Positions 8,824 to 17,633 of a DNA stretch of 64,000 bases are shown piece by piece. Both the position numbers and the translations under genes were made by a program. The stretch is from Phocaeicola plebeius (GTDB lineage: Bacteria; Bacteroidota; Bacteroidia; Bacteroidales; Bacteroidaceae), in assembly GCF_003437535.1 (NCBI RefSeq), contig NZ_QSQT01000020.1, forward strand, positions 13,712-77,711, read 5' to 3'. A model generated the notes under the pieces. The model was not told where the DNA came from and did no database searches. It saw only the letters and a list, made by a program, of their open reading frames with translations. Position 1 is the stretch's first letter, and every line of letters begins with the position of its first letter.

Positions 8824-9513
8824 ATGGAAGCATTGTATGATTTTTTACCCGTACCGGGAACAAAGAACAGCGAAAAGAGCCCGAAACTTTACCCTAAACT
8901 TGTAACCAGAGGAGCTGTACCCTTCAGCGAAATCATCCGGCAGATAGCCCGTTCTTCCGGATTCAAGGAAGGAACCGTAATTGGAGTAATGGAAGAAGTG
9001 GAGAAATGGACATCTTTCTACATTTCCAGAGGAGAATGCGTAGAAATAGGACACATGGCCTATGCCGTGGCCAACCTGAAGGCAGGGAAAGAGATAACCG
9101 ACGAAGGCGAAATTCACGCCCAGACCATCCGATTCGATAAAGTACGGTTTCGCACAAGCAAGAGTTTCAACCGAAGATGCAGGGGACAGGAACTTTCCCG
9201 AGTCAAGACAGAATGGAAATTCCAGAAAAGTTCCGCCCGATACACGGAAGAGGAACGCCTGCACCTGCTCATGGAGTATCTAAAGCAGCATCCGTTCATC
9301 ACAAGGACAGAATACGGTCAGCTGACCGGACTTCAGAAATCAAAAGCCTGGAAGGACCTGAACGGATGGATAAAAAGCAAGATATTAGGAAGCAAAGGAA
9401 AAGCTCCCCACAAAATTTATATACTTCCACCGGAGACTATTTCGACAGCAACCGGCGACTCAGGTAGCGCACCGGATACCATACAGACAGAAAACCTACA
9501 GCCAGTACGGTAA
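8824..9513 (+). CDS. HU/IHF-like histone family DNA-binding protein with C-terminal helix-turn-helix-like extension
   Basis: The 229-aa protein has an N-terminal HU-like domain of the Bacteroidetes type (about residues 1-125). It begins LYPKLVTRGAVPFSEIIRQI and contains GVMEEVEKWTSFYISRGECV and KVRFRTSKSF. A C-terminal extension (about 135-210) looks like a winged helix: TEEERLHLLMEYLKQHPFI, TRTEYGQLTGLQKSKAWKDL. Standard HU is about 90 aa, so this is a longer, accessory form. It probably bends or bridges DNA in the nucleoid. It stands alone, with two repeat arrays upstream. Its last 77 bases overlap the 3' end of the permease gene on the other strand. Target sites are unknown. Confidence 0.85.
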   Translation: MEALYDFLPVPGTKNSEKSPKLYPKLVTRGAVPFSEIIRQIARSSGFKEGTVIGVMEEVEKWTSFYISRGECVEIGHMAYAVANLKAGKEITDEGEIHAQTIRFDKVRFRTSKSFNRRCRGQELSRVKTEWKFQKSSARYTEEERLHLLMEYLKQHPFITRTEYGQLTGLQKSKAWKDLNGWIKSKILGSKGKAPHKIYILPPETISTATGDSGSAPDTIQTENLQPVR

Positions 9514-10666
9514 AGAAAATGAGCGCCACGTCTTCCCAGTGTACACTGACGGGATAAGCGTCGACAATAAAACTGCCGGCTGCTCCTAAGGAAATCAGTC
9601 CGAAAGTCTGTTGCAACCAGCAAAGCAGCACACCTAACACAATACCCGACACGGCTCCGATAAATGAAATCAGTCGCCCTTCAAAAAGGAAGATACGCAC
9701 AATCTGCCGGTCATTGGCCCCTAAGTTACGAAGCGTCACCACATCGTCACGCTTATCAATAATGAGCATGGACAGGGAACCGATGACATTGAAGCAGGCT
9801 ATCATCAGGATGAAGGTCAAGAATAGATAGGATATGAATTTCTCTATCTTCATGATGCGGAACGTGTCGGCCTGCTGTTCGTAACGGTCGAACACACGAA
9901 AACGTTCGCCCAGGTGTTTTTCCAGTTTACGCTTAAAGGCATCTATATCGGTGCCTTCTTTCATTTTTAGATTGATGGCACTGACTTCAGTGGTGTATTG
10001 AAACAATTGTCGGGCAAATTTCAAAGAAGTAAGGATATAGGAGCCATCGTATTTCTCCTGATTTACGGCAAACACCAGTCCGGACGAGAACAGGTTTCCT
10101 CCTGTAAAGGAAGCTGCCGGATTGGCCATGTTCACCTTAGCCCCTCGCTTGGGAGCATACACTTCTAACGGGTCAAGGAAACGGATGCCGGTACCCAAAG
10201 TAGCTAATAACTGTACACCGGGAATAGCATAATCTACCACCTCATCATGCAGCAGCAACTCTCCTCTTCCGAAAAGAATGGTATCAATCGGTGTCAGTTC
10301 TTCAAAATTATCTTCCACTCCTTTTATGACAGCCATGGCCTGACGCCCCTGATACTGCACCAAAGCATTGTCTTCCAACGACTCGGACACCAAGGCTACT
10401 TCAGGCATTTTCCGGATGGCTGCAATAGCTTTATCCTGGCCGTCGAACACTTTTCCGGTAGCAGGCACAATTTTCAGCTCCGGATCGAAAGCCGTGAACA
10501 AATTAGATACCAGGTCCTGAAAACCGTTGAACACGGAAAGCGTACAAACCAGCGCCAATGTGGCCAGTGCCACTCCACACACGGATATACCGGAAATCAC
10601 ATTGATGGCATTGTGTGATTTCTTGGAGAACAAATATCGCCGGGCTATGTAAAAAGGAAAGTTCAC
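9437..10666 (-). CDS. lolE-like: LolC/LolE-type ABC transporter permease (FtsX/MacB family)
   Basis: The 409-aa inner-membrane protein begins MNFPFYIARRYLFSKKSHNA, followed by INVISGISVCGVALATLALV, the characteristic start and first membrane helix of LolC/E lipoprotein-release permeases. A periplasmic MacB-like domain follows (about 45-250). Three C-terminal helices make the FtsX domain (ISYLFLTFILMIACFNVIG, FLFEGRLISFIGAVSGIVLG, ALIFFTVLAVGFLSVWYPV). In the family it extracts lipoproteins from the inner membrane, using a LolD ATPase that is encoded elsewhere. It lies 100 bp downstream of rbfA, after a likely terminator, and overlaps the HU-like gene convergently at its 3' end. Confidence 0.9.
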   Translation of the reverse strand: MNFPFYIARRYLFSKKSHNAINVISGISVCGVALATLALVCTLSVFNGFQDLVSNLFTAFDPELKIVPATGKVFDGQDKAIAAIRKMPEVALVSESLEDNALVQYQGRQAMAVIKGVEDNFEELTPIDTILFGRGELLLHDEVVDYAIPGVQLLATLGTGIRFLDPLEVYAPKRGAKVNMANPAASFTGGNLFSSGLVFAVNQEKYDGSYILTSLKFARQLFQYTTEVSAINLKMKEGTDIDAFKRKLEKHLGERFRVFDRYEQQADTFRIMKIEKFISYLFLTFILMIACFNVIGSLSMLIIDKRDDVVTLRNLGANDRQIVRIFLFEGRLISFIGAVSGIVLGVLLCWLQQTFGLISLGAAGSFIVDAYPVSVHWEDVALIFFTVLAVGFLSVWYPVRYLSRRLLSK

Positions 10667-10691
10667 CGTTATACCTTATTTATATATAACA

Positions 10692-10745
10692 CAAAATAAA
10701 AACCCACAGAAGCCGGAAGCAACGTTCCATGTTCTTCTGTGAGTA
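10692..10745 (-). terminator. Intrinsic terminator after rbfA
   Basis: On the minus strand CACAGAAG (10741-10734) pairs with CTTCTGTG (10712-10705), with a second GGAA/TTCC stem inside the loop. An A-run on the plus strand (10692-10702) gives the U-tract. It separates rbfA from the LolE-like gene. Confidence 0.6.
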
Positions 10746-10766
10746 TTTACTAAAATATCAGATACA

Positions 10767-11102
10767 TTATTTCTTCAACAGTTCGTCAATTTTCTCTGCA
10801 TAATCCAGAGAATCGTCCACGAAGAACTTCAGTTCGGGAATGATGCGCAACTGATGGCGTACGCGGTTTCCCAGCTCAAAACGAATTGACTTCATATTGG
10901 CATTGATGTTCTTCACGATTTCTTCACTTCTATCTGAAGGGAAGACGCTCAGATATACACGCGCATAACTCATATCGGGACTGATGCGGACAATGCTGAC
11001 CGAAACCAGCACACCAGGCATTGACTTGGTCTGCAAAAGAAAGATTTCGCTCAGTTCCTTCTGAATGAGGCGGGCAATCTTGTTTTGTCTGGTTGTTTCC
11101 AT
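10767..11102 (-). CDS. rbfA: Ribosome-binding factor A
   Basis: RbfA is a KH-like protein that binds 16S rRNA during late 30S subunit maturation. The 111-aa product has the family start METTRQNKIARLIQKELSEI and the core SIVRISPDMSYARVYLSVFP, then RHQLRIIPELKFFVDDSLDY. Length is normal. It lies 9 bp downstream of the O-methyltransferase gene in a four-gene minus-strand operon (aroQ-pyk-omt-rbfA). Confidence 0.95.
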   Translation of the reverse strand: METTRQNKIARLIQKELSEIFLLQTKSMPGVLVSVSIVRISPDMSYARVYLSVFPSDRSEEIVKNINANMKSIRFELGNRVRHQLRIIPELKFFVDDSLDYAEKIDELLKK

Positions 11103-11111
11103 ATTACCTTT

Positions 11112-11750
11112 TTATTTTTTACGTATGATAGTCAGACCGTCACGCAAGGGCAGGATTACCTTTTCCACCCGTGTATCGGCAGCCACCAGGTCATTGAATT
11201 TCTTGATTCCGATGGTCTGCGTGTCCGTGTGATGCGGTTCTTCAAGCACATGTCCGTCCCACAAGGTATTGTCGGCTATGATATAACCGCCGGAATGCAT
11301 CTTTTGCAGAATCATTTCATAATATTCTACATAGAAACGCTTGTTCCCATCCACAAATGCCAAGTCGAACACGATGTCCATGCCGGGCACAATTTCAAGG
11401 GCATCACCGATATAAAACTTGATTTTATCGGCATAGGGTGAATTTTCCAGCCACGGACGAGTGAAATCTTCCTGCTCGTCGTTGATTTCAAAAGTATGGA
11501 GCATAGCTCCTTCCTCCAGTCCCTCTGCCAGACAAAGTGCGGAGTATCCGCTATAGGTACCTATCTCAAGCACCTGCTTCGGACGTATCATCTGCACGAA
11601 CATCTTCAGCATACGACCTTGCAAATGCCCCGAAGCCATACGGGGACGCAACAGTTTTACGTGCGTCGCCCGGTACAGCGCTTTCAGGTAGTCGTTCTCT
11701 TCATCAATATGCTGAAGAATGTATTCATCGAGCGCGTCAGTCTCTTTCAT
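11112..11750 (-). CDS. Class I SAM-dependent O-methyltransferase (CCoAOMT/TrmR family)
   Basis: The 212-aa protein has the SAM-binding motif I VLEIGTYSGYSALCLAEGL (about residues 60-78). It also has the acidic loop LHTFEINDEQ, then FDLAFVDGNKRFYVEYYEMI and GGYIIADNTLWDGHVLE, where D and N residues bind the catalytic metal in this family. Bacterial members modify small catechols or wobble uridine in tRNA (TrmR). The neighbourhood of rbfA would fit an RNA role but does not prove it. It is 2 bp downstream of the pyruvate kinase gene. Confidence 0.9.
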   Translation of the reverse strand: MKETDALDEYILQHIDEENDYLKALYRATHVKLLRPRMASGHLQGRMLKMFVQMIRPKQVLEIGTYSGYSALCLAEGLEEGAMLHTFEINDEQEDFTRPWLENSPYADKIKFYIGDALEIVPGMDIVFDLAFVDGNKRFYVEYYEMILQKMHSGGYIIADNTLWDGHVLEEPHHTDTQTIGIKKFNDLVAADTRVEKVILPLRDGLTIIRKK

Positions 11751-11752
11751 GA

Positions 11753-13213
11753 TTACAAGTAACGGTTACGGTTGGGTAAAACGTAGTCATCTCCGCTCTT
11801 CAACACATCACCCACCTGGTTGATTTCGAGGAATGAAGTATGAGTACCTTGTTTACCACCGCTCAGATAAGCCACCATTTCGTTTTCTGACAGCACACCG
11901 TCGTCCATCAGCTTACGCAATGCAGCGAAATAATATTCCTGTCCGTTGGCTTTTTCCGGCATATAGATAGCTTCTACACCGTATGACAATGCCAGGTGAC
12001 GCATGGTCTTTTCCTTATAACAGATAGCCAATACCGGATATTTTCCACGGAAAGCAGCCAGGTTGCGGGCAGTCAAACCGCTGAAGCTATCGGTAATGAT
12101 GGCACGGATAGGCATCAGGTTAGTAGCGCGTACTGCCTGTTTTGCCAGGAAGCTGGTTACATCGGTATTTGCCGGAGTCAAAGGAATTGGAATATCGTTT
12201 TCTTCCATCTTGTCTTTTTCAGCCTGAGCTGCAATCTTCGCCATAGTCTTCACAGCTTCTACCGGATATTTACCATACGCAGTTTCTCCACTCAGCATCA
12301 ATGCATCGGTACGATAGTAGATGGCATTTGCAATGTCAGTAACCTCTGCACGAGTCGGACGCGGATTGTTAATCATGGTGTGTAACATCTGAGTAGCCAC
12401 GATTACCGGTTTCTTAGCCAGGATACATTTCTTAATCAAGATACGCTGGATACCCGGAATACGTTCCTGCGGCACTTCGATACCCAGGTCACCACGAGCT
12501 ACCATTACGCCGTCGGCTACTTCCAGAATTTCATCGATGTTATCCACACCTTCCTGGTTCTCAATCTTAGCGATAATCTTAATGTCGCTGTGGTGTGCAT
12601 CCAGGATTTCACGAATATCAAGTACATCCTGACGATTACGGACAAATGAATGCGCAATGAAATCGATGTCTTTTTCAATCGCGTACAAAATATTGTTGCG
12701 GTCTTTTTCAGTCAAAGAAGGCAGGTTGATGCGTACACCCGGCACATTCACACTCTTGCGGCTTCCCAAAGTAGCATCATTGCGTACTTCACAGAACAAA
12801 GTATCTTCATTCTTATCAATAACCTTCAGTGCCAGTTCACCGTCGTCCATCAACACATCTGCTCCGACTGACAGGTCGTGCACAAATCCCGGATATGTCA
12901 CAGCAATACATTCATGAGTAGTTTCCTGCTCCGGATTTCCTACAATACGAACTTTTTCACCTGTCTTGAAGTCAATCGGGCCTTCTGCACTGGCCGTAGT
13001 ACGTACTTCCGGACCTTTGGTATCCATCAGAATACCGATACGGTTAGAAACGGTACGCACATTATTAATCAACTTTTCAAAACCTTCACGGCTGGCATGT
13101 GCGGTATTCATACGTACCACGTTCATACCTGCATTAAAAAGGTCTCTGATAAAATCTACTTCGCAGCGCAAGTCCGAAATGGACGCAACGATTTTTGTTT
13201 GTTTAAGCATCAT
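11753..13213 (-). CDS. pyk: Pyruvate kinase
   Basis: This enzyme makes pyruvate and ATP from phosphoenolpyruvate and ADP in the last step of glycolysis. The 486-aa protein has the family N-terminus KQTKIVASISD and NAGMNVVRMNTAHAS (active-site Arg/Asn), and LMDTKGPEVRT. It also has the signature KIIAKIENQEGVDNIDEILE with the catalytic Lys, MVARGDLGIEVPQERI and the C-domain MLSGETAYGKYPVEAV. Two adjacent ATG codons (13213 and 13210) are possible starts. The gene is 10 bp downstream of aroQ. Confidence 0.97.
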   Translation of the reverse strand: MMLKQTKIVASISDLRCEVDFIRDLFNAGMNVVRMNTAHASREGFEKLINNVRTVSNRIGILMDTKGPEVRTTASAEGPIDFKTGEKVRIVGNPEQETTHECIAVTYPGFVHDLSVGADVLMDDGELALKVIDKNEDTLFCEVRNDATLGSRKSVNVPGVRINLPSLTEKDRNNILYAIEKDIDFIAHSFVRNRQDVLDIREILDAHHSDIKIIAKIENQEGVDNIDEILEVADGVMVARGDLGIEVPQERIPGIQRILIKKCILAKKPVIVATQMLHTMINNPRPTRAEVTDIANAIYYRTDALMLSGETAYGKYPVEAVKTMAKIAAQAEKDKMEENDIPIPLTPANTDVTSFLAKQAVRATNLMPIRAIITDSFSGLTARNLAAFRGKYPVLAICYKEKTMRHLALSYGVEAIYMPEKANGQEYYFAALRKLMDDGVLSENEMVAYLSGGKQGTHTSFLEINQVGDVLKSGDDYVLPNRNRYL

Positions 13214-13223
13214 AATAAATATA

Positions 13224-13655
13224 CTATAATTTGTTGTTGTCTAATACAATGGATTCTACTGCCAGACGATAAGAATTCAGTCCGAATCCGCAGATTACTC
13301 CTAGGCATGCACAGGAAATCATTGATTTGTGACGAAACTCCTCCCGCCGATGAACATTGGAAATATGTACCTCCACGACTGGAGACGTAACTGCACGGAT
13401 GGCATCCTGCAAGGCTATGGACGTGTGAGTATACGCACCGGCATTCAGCACAATGCCATCATACGAAAAGCCTGTTTCATGAATTTTATTTATCAGCTCT
13501 CCTTCCACATTCGACTGGTAATACGCAAACTCTACCGATGGATACCACTCTTTCAATTTTTCCAAATAACTTTCAAAAGATTCGGCTCCATAAATGGAAG
13601 GCTCCCGTTTGCCCAACAAGTTGATGTTCGGGCCATTGATTATTTGTATTCTCAT
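13224..13655 (-). CDS. aroQ: Type II 3-dehydroquinate dehydratase
   Basis: This is the third step of the shikimate pathway, dehydrating 3-dehydroquinate. I start it at the ATG 13653-13655 (MRIQIINGPNINLLGKREPS), giving 143 aa, the normal length; an upstream in-frame extension lacks family similarity. Key residues are visible: Arg in GKREPSIYG and Tyr in FAYYQSNVEG. Also seen are GIVLNAGAYTHTSIALQDAI with the Asn/His pair and VEVHISNVHRREEFRHKS. It is first in the operon aroQ-pyk-omt-rbfA and divergent from xerD, with 65 bp between the starts. Confidence 0.96.
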   Translation of the reverse strand: MRIQIINGPNINLLGKREPSIYGAESFESYLEKLKEWYPSVEFAYYQSNVEGELINKIHETGFSYDGIVLNAGAYTHTSIALQDAIRAVTSPVVEVHISNVHRREEFRHKSMISCACLGVICGFGLNSYRLAVESIVLDNNKL

Positions 13656-13679
13656 CTGTATACTTCTGCTGAATTTTAA

Positions 13680-13687
13680 TAACTTTG
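13680..13687 (+). promoter_or_regulatory. Candidate -7 element of xerD
   Basis: TAACTTTG matches TAnnTTTG. It lies 33 bp before the xerD ATG at 13721, which argues against the upstream TTG at 13697 as the start, as that would leave almost no leader. Confidence 0.5.
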
Positions 13688-13720
13688 TAGAAGAATTTGG
13701 CACAAAGATACGAAAAAGAA

Positions 13721-14632
13721 ATGAAAAAGGCCGATAAAAAAAACATAATAATAAAGTATAAGCAATACCTGAAACTAGAAAAGTCGCTTTCGGCCAACAC
13801 GGTAGAGGCCTACCTTACGGATTTGGACAAGCTGTTCGCCTTTTTGGAACTGGAAAACATTCACTTTACAGATGTCACTTTGGAAAATCTGGAAACTTTT
13901 TCAGCCGGATTACGTGACATTGGCATTCACCCACGTTCCCAGGCCCGCATCCTGTCTGGAATACGTTCCTTTTTCCGTTTTCTTCTGCTTGAAGACTACA
14001 TACAGCAAGACCCGTCAGAACTATTGGAATCGCCACAAATCGGCAAACACCTGCCCGACGTACTGACGGTAGAAGAGATTGACACCCTTATCGGCAGCAT
14101 TGACCGGAGCACACGGGAAGGACAGCGTAACCGGGCTATTTTGGAAACCCTATACAGTTGCGGACTGCGTGTGTCCGAATTATGTAATCTTAAACTGTCC
14201 GACCTTTACCTGAAAGAGAAATTTATCAAAGTAGAAGGTAAAGGAAGCAAGCAGCGCCTGGTTCCCATTTCTTCACGTGCCATACGCGAACTGGAACTGT
14301 ACTTTCCAGACCGCAACGAAGGACTGATAAAGCCCGGATATGAAGATTTTGTATTTATCAGCCGCTTCGGAAAAAACATTTCACGCATCATGGTGTTCCA
14401 CATCATCAAAGAACTGGCAGAACAAACCGGACTGAAGAAAACCATCAGCCCTCATACTTTCCGCCATTCCTTCGCTACCCATCTGCTGGAAGGAGGAGCC
14501 AATCTGCGCGCCATACAGTGCATGCTAGGGCATGAAAGCATAGGCACTACCGAAATCTATACCCACCTTGACCGCAGCCGATTACGGCAGGAAATCTTGG
14601 AACATCACCCTAGAAATCGACTTAAAAATTAG
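13721..14632 (+). CDS. xerD: Site-specific tyrosine recombinase XerD
   Basis: With XerC, XerD resolves chromosome dimers at dif. The 303-aa protein has a SAM-like N-terminal domain (YLKLEKSLSANTVEAYLTDL). Its catalytic domain carries Arg in ETLYSCGLRVSELCNLKLSD, the beta-hairpin Lys in VEGKGSKQRLVPIS, HTFRHSFATHLLEGGANLRA (HxxR), the His of MLGHESIGTTEIYTH, and the nucleophile Tyr in the same stretch. All six conserved positions are present, unlike the integrase at 53302. It is divergent from aroQ. Confidence 0.95.
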   Translation: MKKADKKNIIIKYKQYLKLEKSLSANTVEAYLTDLDKLFAFLELENIHFTDVTLENLETFSAGLRDIGIHPRSQARILSGIRSFFRFLLLEDYIQQDPSELLESPQIGKHLPDVLTVEEIDTLIGSIDRSTREGQRNRAILETLYSCGLRVSELCNLKLSDLYLKEKFIKVEGKGSKQRLVPISSRAIRELELYFPDRNEGLIKPGYEDFVFISRFGKNISRIMVFHIIKELAEQTGLKKTISPHTFRHSFATHLLEGGANLRAIQCMLGHESIGTTEIYTHLDRSRLRQEILEHHPRNRLKN

Positions 14633-14713
14633 AGAAATGCGTTTTTTTAAGCTTTTTTCGAACGGACCTACAAAAAAAAACAGATAATGATTAACACGTA
14701 ATAGAGTTTTTCT

Positions 14714-14721
14714 TATCTTTG
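14714..14721 (+). promoter_or_regulatory. Candidate -7 element of the abundant OmpA/TPR lipoprotein
   Basis: TATCTTTG matches TAnnTTTG, 57 bp before the start codon at 14778. Confidence 0.55.
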
Positions 14722-14777
14722 CCCCAAATAATCAAACAATAAGATTATTCATTTATACAAACTAAATATTTAACATC

Positions 14778-16454
14778 ATGATTAAGAAGTTGTATTTGCC
14801 GTTAGTGGCATTGTTAGTCCTTGCTTTCTCTTCATGTAGCAAGATGGGCGAATTATCTCCTGACTACTTCACTACCAACCCTGAAGTGTTGGAAGCTATT
14901 GGTGGTAAGGTACCTGTAACTATTACAGGAAAATTCCCGGAAAAATACTTCAAGAAAAACGCAACAGTTGAAGTTACTCCGGTTTTGAGATGGGAAGGTG
15001 GCGAAGCTAAAGGTCAGCCAGCTACATTCCAGGGTGAAAAAGTACAAGGTAACGACCAGACTATCTCTTACAAGACTGGTGGTACTTATACAATGAAAGC
15101 CTCTTTCGACTATGTTCCTGAAATGGCTAAATCTGAACTTTACCTGGATTTCAAAATTAAGAAAGGTAAAAAAGAATACACTATCCCTTCTGTAAAGATT
15201 GCTGACGGTGTAATCGCTACTTCAGAACTTCCTACTGTAAACTCTGCTAATGCTGCTTACGCTCCGGATGCATTCCAGCGTATCATCAAGCAGGCTAAAG
15301 AAGCTCAGATCATGTTCTTGATCCAGCAGGCTAACCTCCGCGCAAGCGAATTGAAGTCTGACAGCTTGAAAGCATTCCACAAACAAGTAGTAGCTGTAGC
15401 TGGTGACACTAAGAACTACAAACTGAACAACATCGAAATTTCTGCTTACGCTTCACCTGATGGTGGTGTTGAACTGAATACTACTCTGGCTGAAAACCGT
15501 CAGAACAACACTGAAAAATACATGAACCAGCAGTTAAAGAAAGGTAAGATTGAAACTGAAGTAGATGCTAAATACACTGCTCAGGACTGGGACGGATTCC
15601 AGGAATTGGTTTCTAAATCTAACATCCAGGATAAAGACTTGATCTTGCGTGTTCTTTCTATGTACAGCGATCCAGAACAGCGTGAAACTGAAATCAAGAA
15701 CATTTCTTCAGTTTACAAAACTTTGGCTGACGAAATCCTGCCTCAGTTGCGTCGTGCTCGCTTGACTGCTAACTACGATGTAATCGGACGTAGCGACGAA
15801 GAAATCAACGCTGCATTCGATACTGACGCTAAAGTATTGAGCAACGATGAATTGCTGTATGCTGCAACTCTGACTAACGACAACGCTCGTAAAGAAGCTA
15901 TCTATAAGAAAACTGTTGAATTGTATCCGAACGACTTCCGTGCTTACAACAACTTGGGTATGATGGCTTATGCTAACGGTGACTTGGCTACTGCTGAAAA
16001 CTACTTCAAACAGGCTGCAAGCAAGAACGCTAACGCTGCTGAAGTTAACACTAACCTTGGTTTGATTGAATTGACTAAGGGTAACGTAGCTAACGCTGAA
16101 ACTTACTTGAGCAAGTCTACTGGTGCTAACACAGCTAACGAAGCTTTGGGTAACTTGTACATCAAACAAGGTCAGTATGACCGCGCTGTACAGGCATTCG
16201 GTGACACTAAGACCAACTCAGCTGCTTTGGCTCAGATCTTGGCTAAAGATTACAACAAAGCTAAATCTACTCTGTCTGCAGTGAAGAATCCGGACGCTTA
16301 CACTAACTACCTGATGGCAGTTGTAGGTGCTAGAACTAACAACGCTGACTTGGTTAAGAGCAGCATGGATAAAGTAAAACAGCAGGATGCTGCTTTGGCT
16401 GCTAAAGCTCAGAACGACCGCGAATTTGCAAAATATGCAAACGAAGTAAAGTAA
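14778..16454 (+). CDS. OmpA-like/TPR lipoprotein, probably highly expressed
   Basis: The 558-aa lipoprotein has signal MIKKLYLPLVALLVLAFSSC followed by SKMGELS. The N-terminal third is beta-rich (TITGKFPEKYFKKNATVEVT). The middle resembles the peptidoglycan-binding OmpA motif (NIEISAYASPDGGVELNTTL, then AENRQNNTEKYMNQQL). The C-terminal part has tetratricopeptide repeats (NDFRAYNNLGMMAYANGDLA, NAAEVNTNLGLIELTKGN, EALGNLYIKQGQYDRAVQAF). Codon use is strongly biased (GCT, AAC, GGT), unlike its neighbours and like pckA and argS, which suggests high expression. It has its own promoter and a strong terminator. It probably sits in the periplasm bridging outer membrane and cell wall; the exact role is unknown. 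Confidence 0.85.
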   Translation: MIKKLYLPLVALLVLAFSSCSKMGELSPDYFTTNPEVLEAIGGKVPVTITGKFPEKYFKKNATVEVTPVLRWEGGEAKGQPATFQGEKVQGNDQTISYKTGGTYTMKASFDYVPEMAKSELYLDFKIKKGKKEYTIPSVKIADGVIATSELPTVNSANAAYAPDAFQRIIKQAKEAQIMFLIQQANLRASELKSDSLKAFHKQVVAVAGDTKNYKLNNIEISAYASPDGGVELNTTLAENRQNNTEKYMNQQLKKGKIETEVDAKYTAQDWDGFQELVSKSNIQDKDLILRVLSMYSDPEQRETEIKNISSVYKTLADEILPQLRRARLTANYDVIGRSDEEINAAFDTDAKVLSNDELLYAATLTNDNARKEAIYKKTVELYPNDFRAYNNLGMMAYANGDLATAENYFKQAASKNANAAEVNTNLGLIELTKGNVANAETYLSKSTGANTANEALGNLYIKQGQYDRAVQAFGDTKTNSAALAQILAKDYNKAKSTLSAVKNPDAYTNYLMAVVGARTNNADLVKSSMDKVKQQDAALAAKAQNDREFAKYANEVK

Positions 16455-16476
16455 TCTGACTTAATTACATAAAAGG

Positions 16477-16510
16477 AACCGGAATCGTGTCAAGTGATTC
16501 CGGTTTTTTT
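16477..16510 (+). terminator. Strong intrinsic terminator
   Basis: AACCGGAATC (16477-16486) pairs perfectly with GATTCCGGTT (16496-16505) around a 9-nt loop and runs into seven T residues. Confidence 0.9.
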
Positions 16511-16592
16511 ATGCCTTTATGGGAAAGAATCGGGAGAAGATGAAAGATTATAAGATGAAAATATGTATTTTCGCAAAAATAAAATACAGTTT

Positions 16593-17609
16593 ATGAAAAA
16601 ATTATATCTGCTCCTCTTATCTGTATATCTGTTGTTTTGCCTGGATTCATGCAGACAAAGCGATGAATTTGAGCTCAAAGGGGAACTGGAAGGTATTACT
16701 TCCGACATGATTCTGGTAGTTTTCGACGATCCTGAGTCTAAATTGGATACCATCTACCCACGAGAAGGTAAGTTCACCTATACTTTCACTCCCGACACCC
16801 TGAATATATTCCGTCTGGTGAACGATTCCGGTGAAACATTCCCAATATTTGCAGAAAAGGGCTGGAAGGTTTCTATAAAAGGAAGCTTGGCACATCCGGA
16901 AATCAAAGGAGAAGGGGCCAACAATGAATATCAGGAATTTTTGCAAAGCATAGCTACGCTGAAGGATTCTGCACAAGTGTGCAAGCAAGCTGAAAGTTTC
17001 ATCAAGAGCCATCCAGCTTCACCTGCTTCAGCTTATATCTTGCAACGGTATTTCTCACAATCAGCCAATCCGAACTTAGACCTCATCGCCCGACTGGCGG
17101 AACCGCTGACTGGTAAGGTGAAAGATTGCAGAGTATTGAACGAAGTTTTACAAAAGTTACCCGAAAAAGGGAAAAACACATCGGCCTACCTAAACTACAT
17201 GTCCGTAAAGAAAAGAAATGGAGAATATTTGTCTTGGAGCAGCAGTAGCACGCAAAAACAATATTCACTCATAAACTTCTGGGCGAGCTGGGATAAGGAA
17301 AGTATAGAAATAAAAGATTCCTTGTATACTCTATGCGAGAAATTCTCAAAAAACAACCTCCGGATTGTCAACTTTTCATTGGATTATAACAAGGAAGAAT
17401 GGCAGAAAAATACCCGGAAAGATACGGAACAATGGATTGAGGTATGCGACTATAAAGGATGGAATAATCAGATTCTGAAGCAACAAAACGTGCAGCGTCT
17501 TCCATTCAACATACTGATAGACCGAAACCGGAAGATTTTAGGCAGCAATCTTTACGGAAAAGCATTACAGACCAAGATTGAAGCCTTGATAGCGGAAGAC
17601 AAAAAATAA
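16593..17609 (+). CDS. DUF4369-type lipoprotein with thioredoxin-like domain lacking CxxC
   Basis: The start is the ATG at 16593 (MKKLYLLLLSVYLLFCLDSC), a lipoprotein signal; an upstream in-frame ATG at 16563 adds ten unlikely residues. The 338-aa protein has an N-terminal DUF4369-like domain (FELKGELEGITSDMILVVFD; TIYPREGKFTYTFTPDT). Its C-terminal thioredoxin/AhpC-like fold (about 215-335) has SLINFWASWDKESIEIKDSL, RIVNFSLDYNKEEW and QRLPFNILIDRNRKILGSNL. The position that normally reads WCxxC is WDKES, so no redox cysteines remain there. It is therefore unlikely to be a thiol oxidoreductase. It is followed 24 bp later by the ComM-like gene. Confidence 0.8.
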   Translation: MKKLYLLLLSVYLLFCLDSCRQSDEFELKGELEGITSDMILVVFDDPESKLDTIYPREGKFTYTFTPDTLNIFRLVNDSGETFPIFAEKGWKVSIKGSLAHPEIKGEGANNEYQEFLQSIATLKDSAQVCKQAESFIKSHPASPASAYILQRYFSQSANPNLDLIARLAEPLTGKVKDCRVLNEVLQKLPEKGKNTSAYLNYMSVKKRNGEYLSWSSSSTQKQYSLINFWASWDKESIEIKDSLYTLCEKFSKNNLRIVNFSLDYNKEEWQKNTRKDTEQWIEVCDYKGWNNQILKQQNVQRLPFNILIDRNRKILGSNLYGKALQTKIEALIAEDKK

Positions 17610-17633
17610 AACACAACTTAAAAACGACCTTAA

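Noticed and set aside
13697..13720. TTG start for xerD
   Set aside because: It lies 10 bp after the candidate -7 element, and the ATG at 13721 gives the normal family length.
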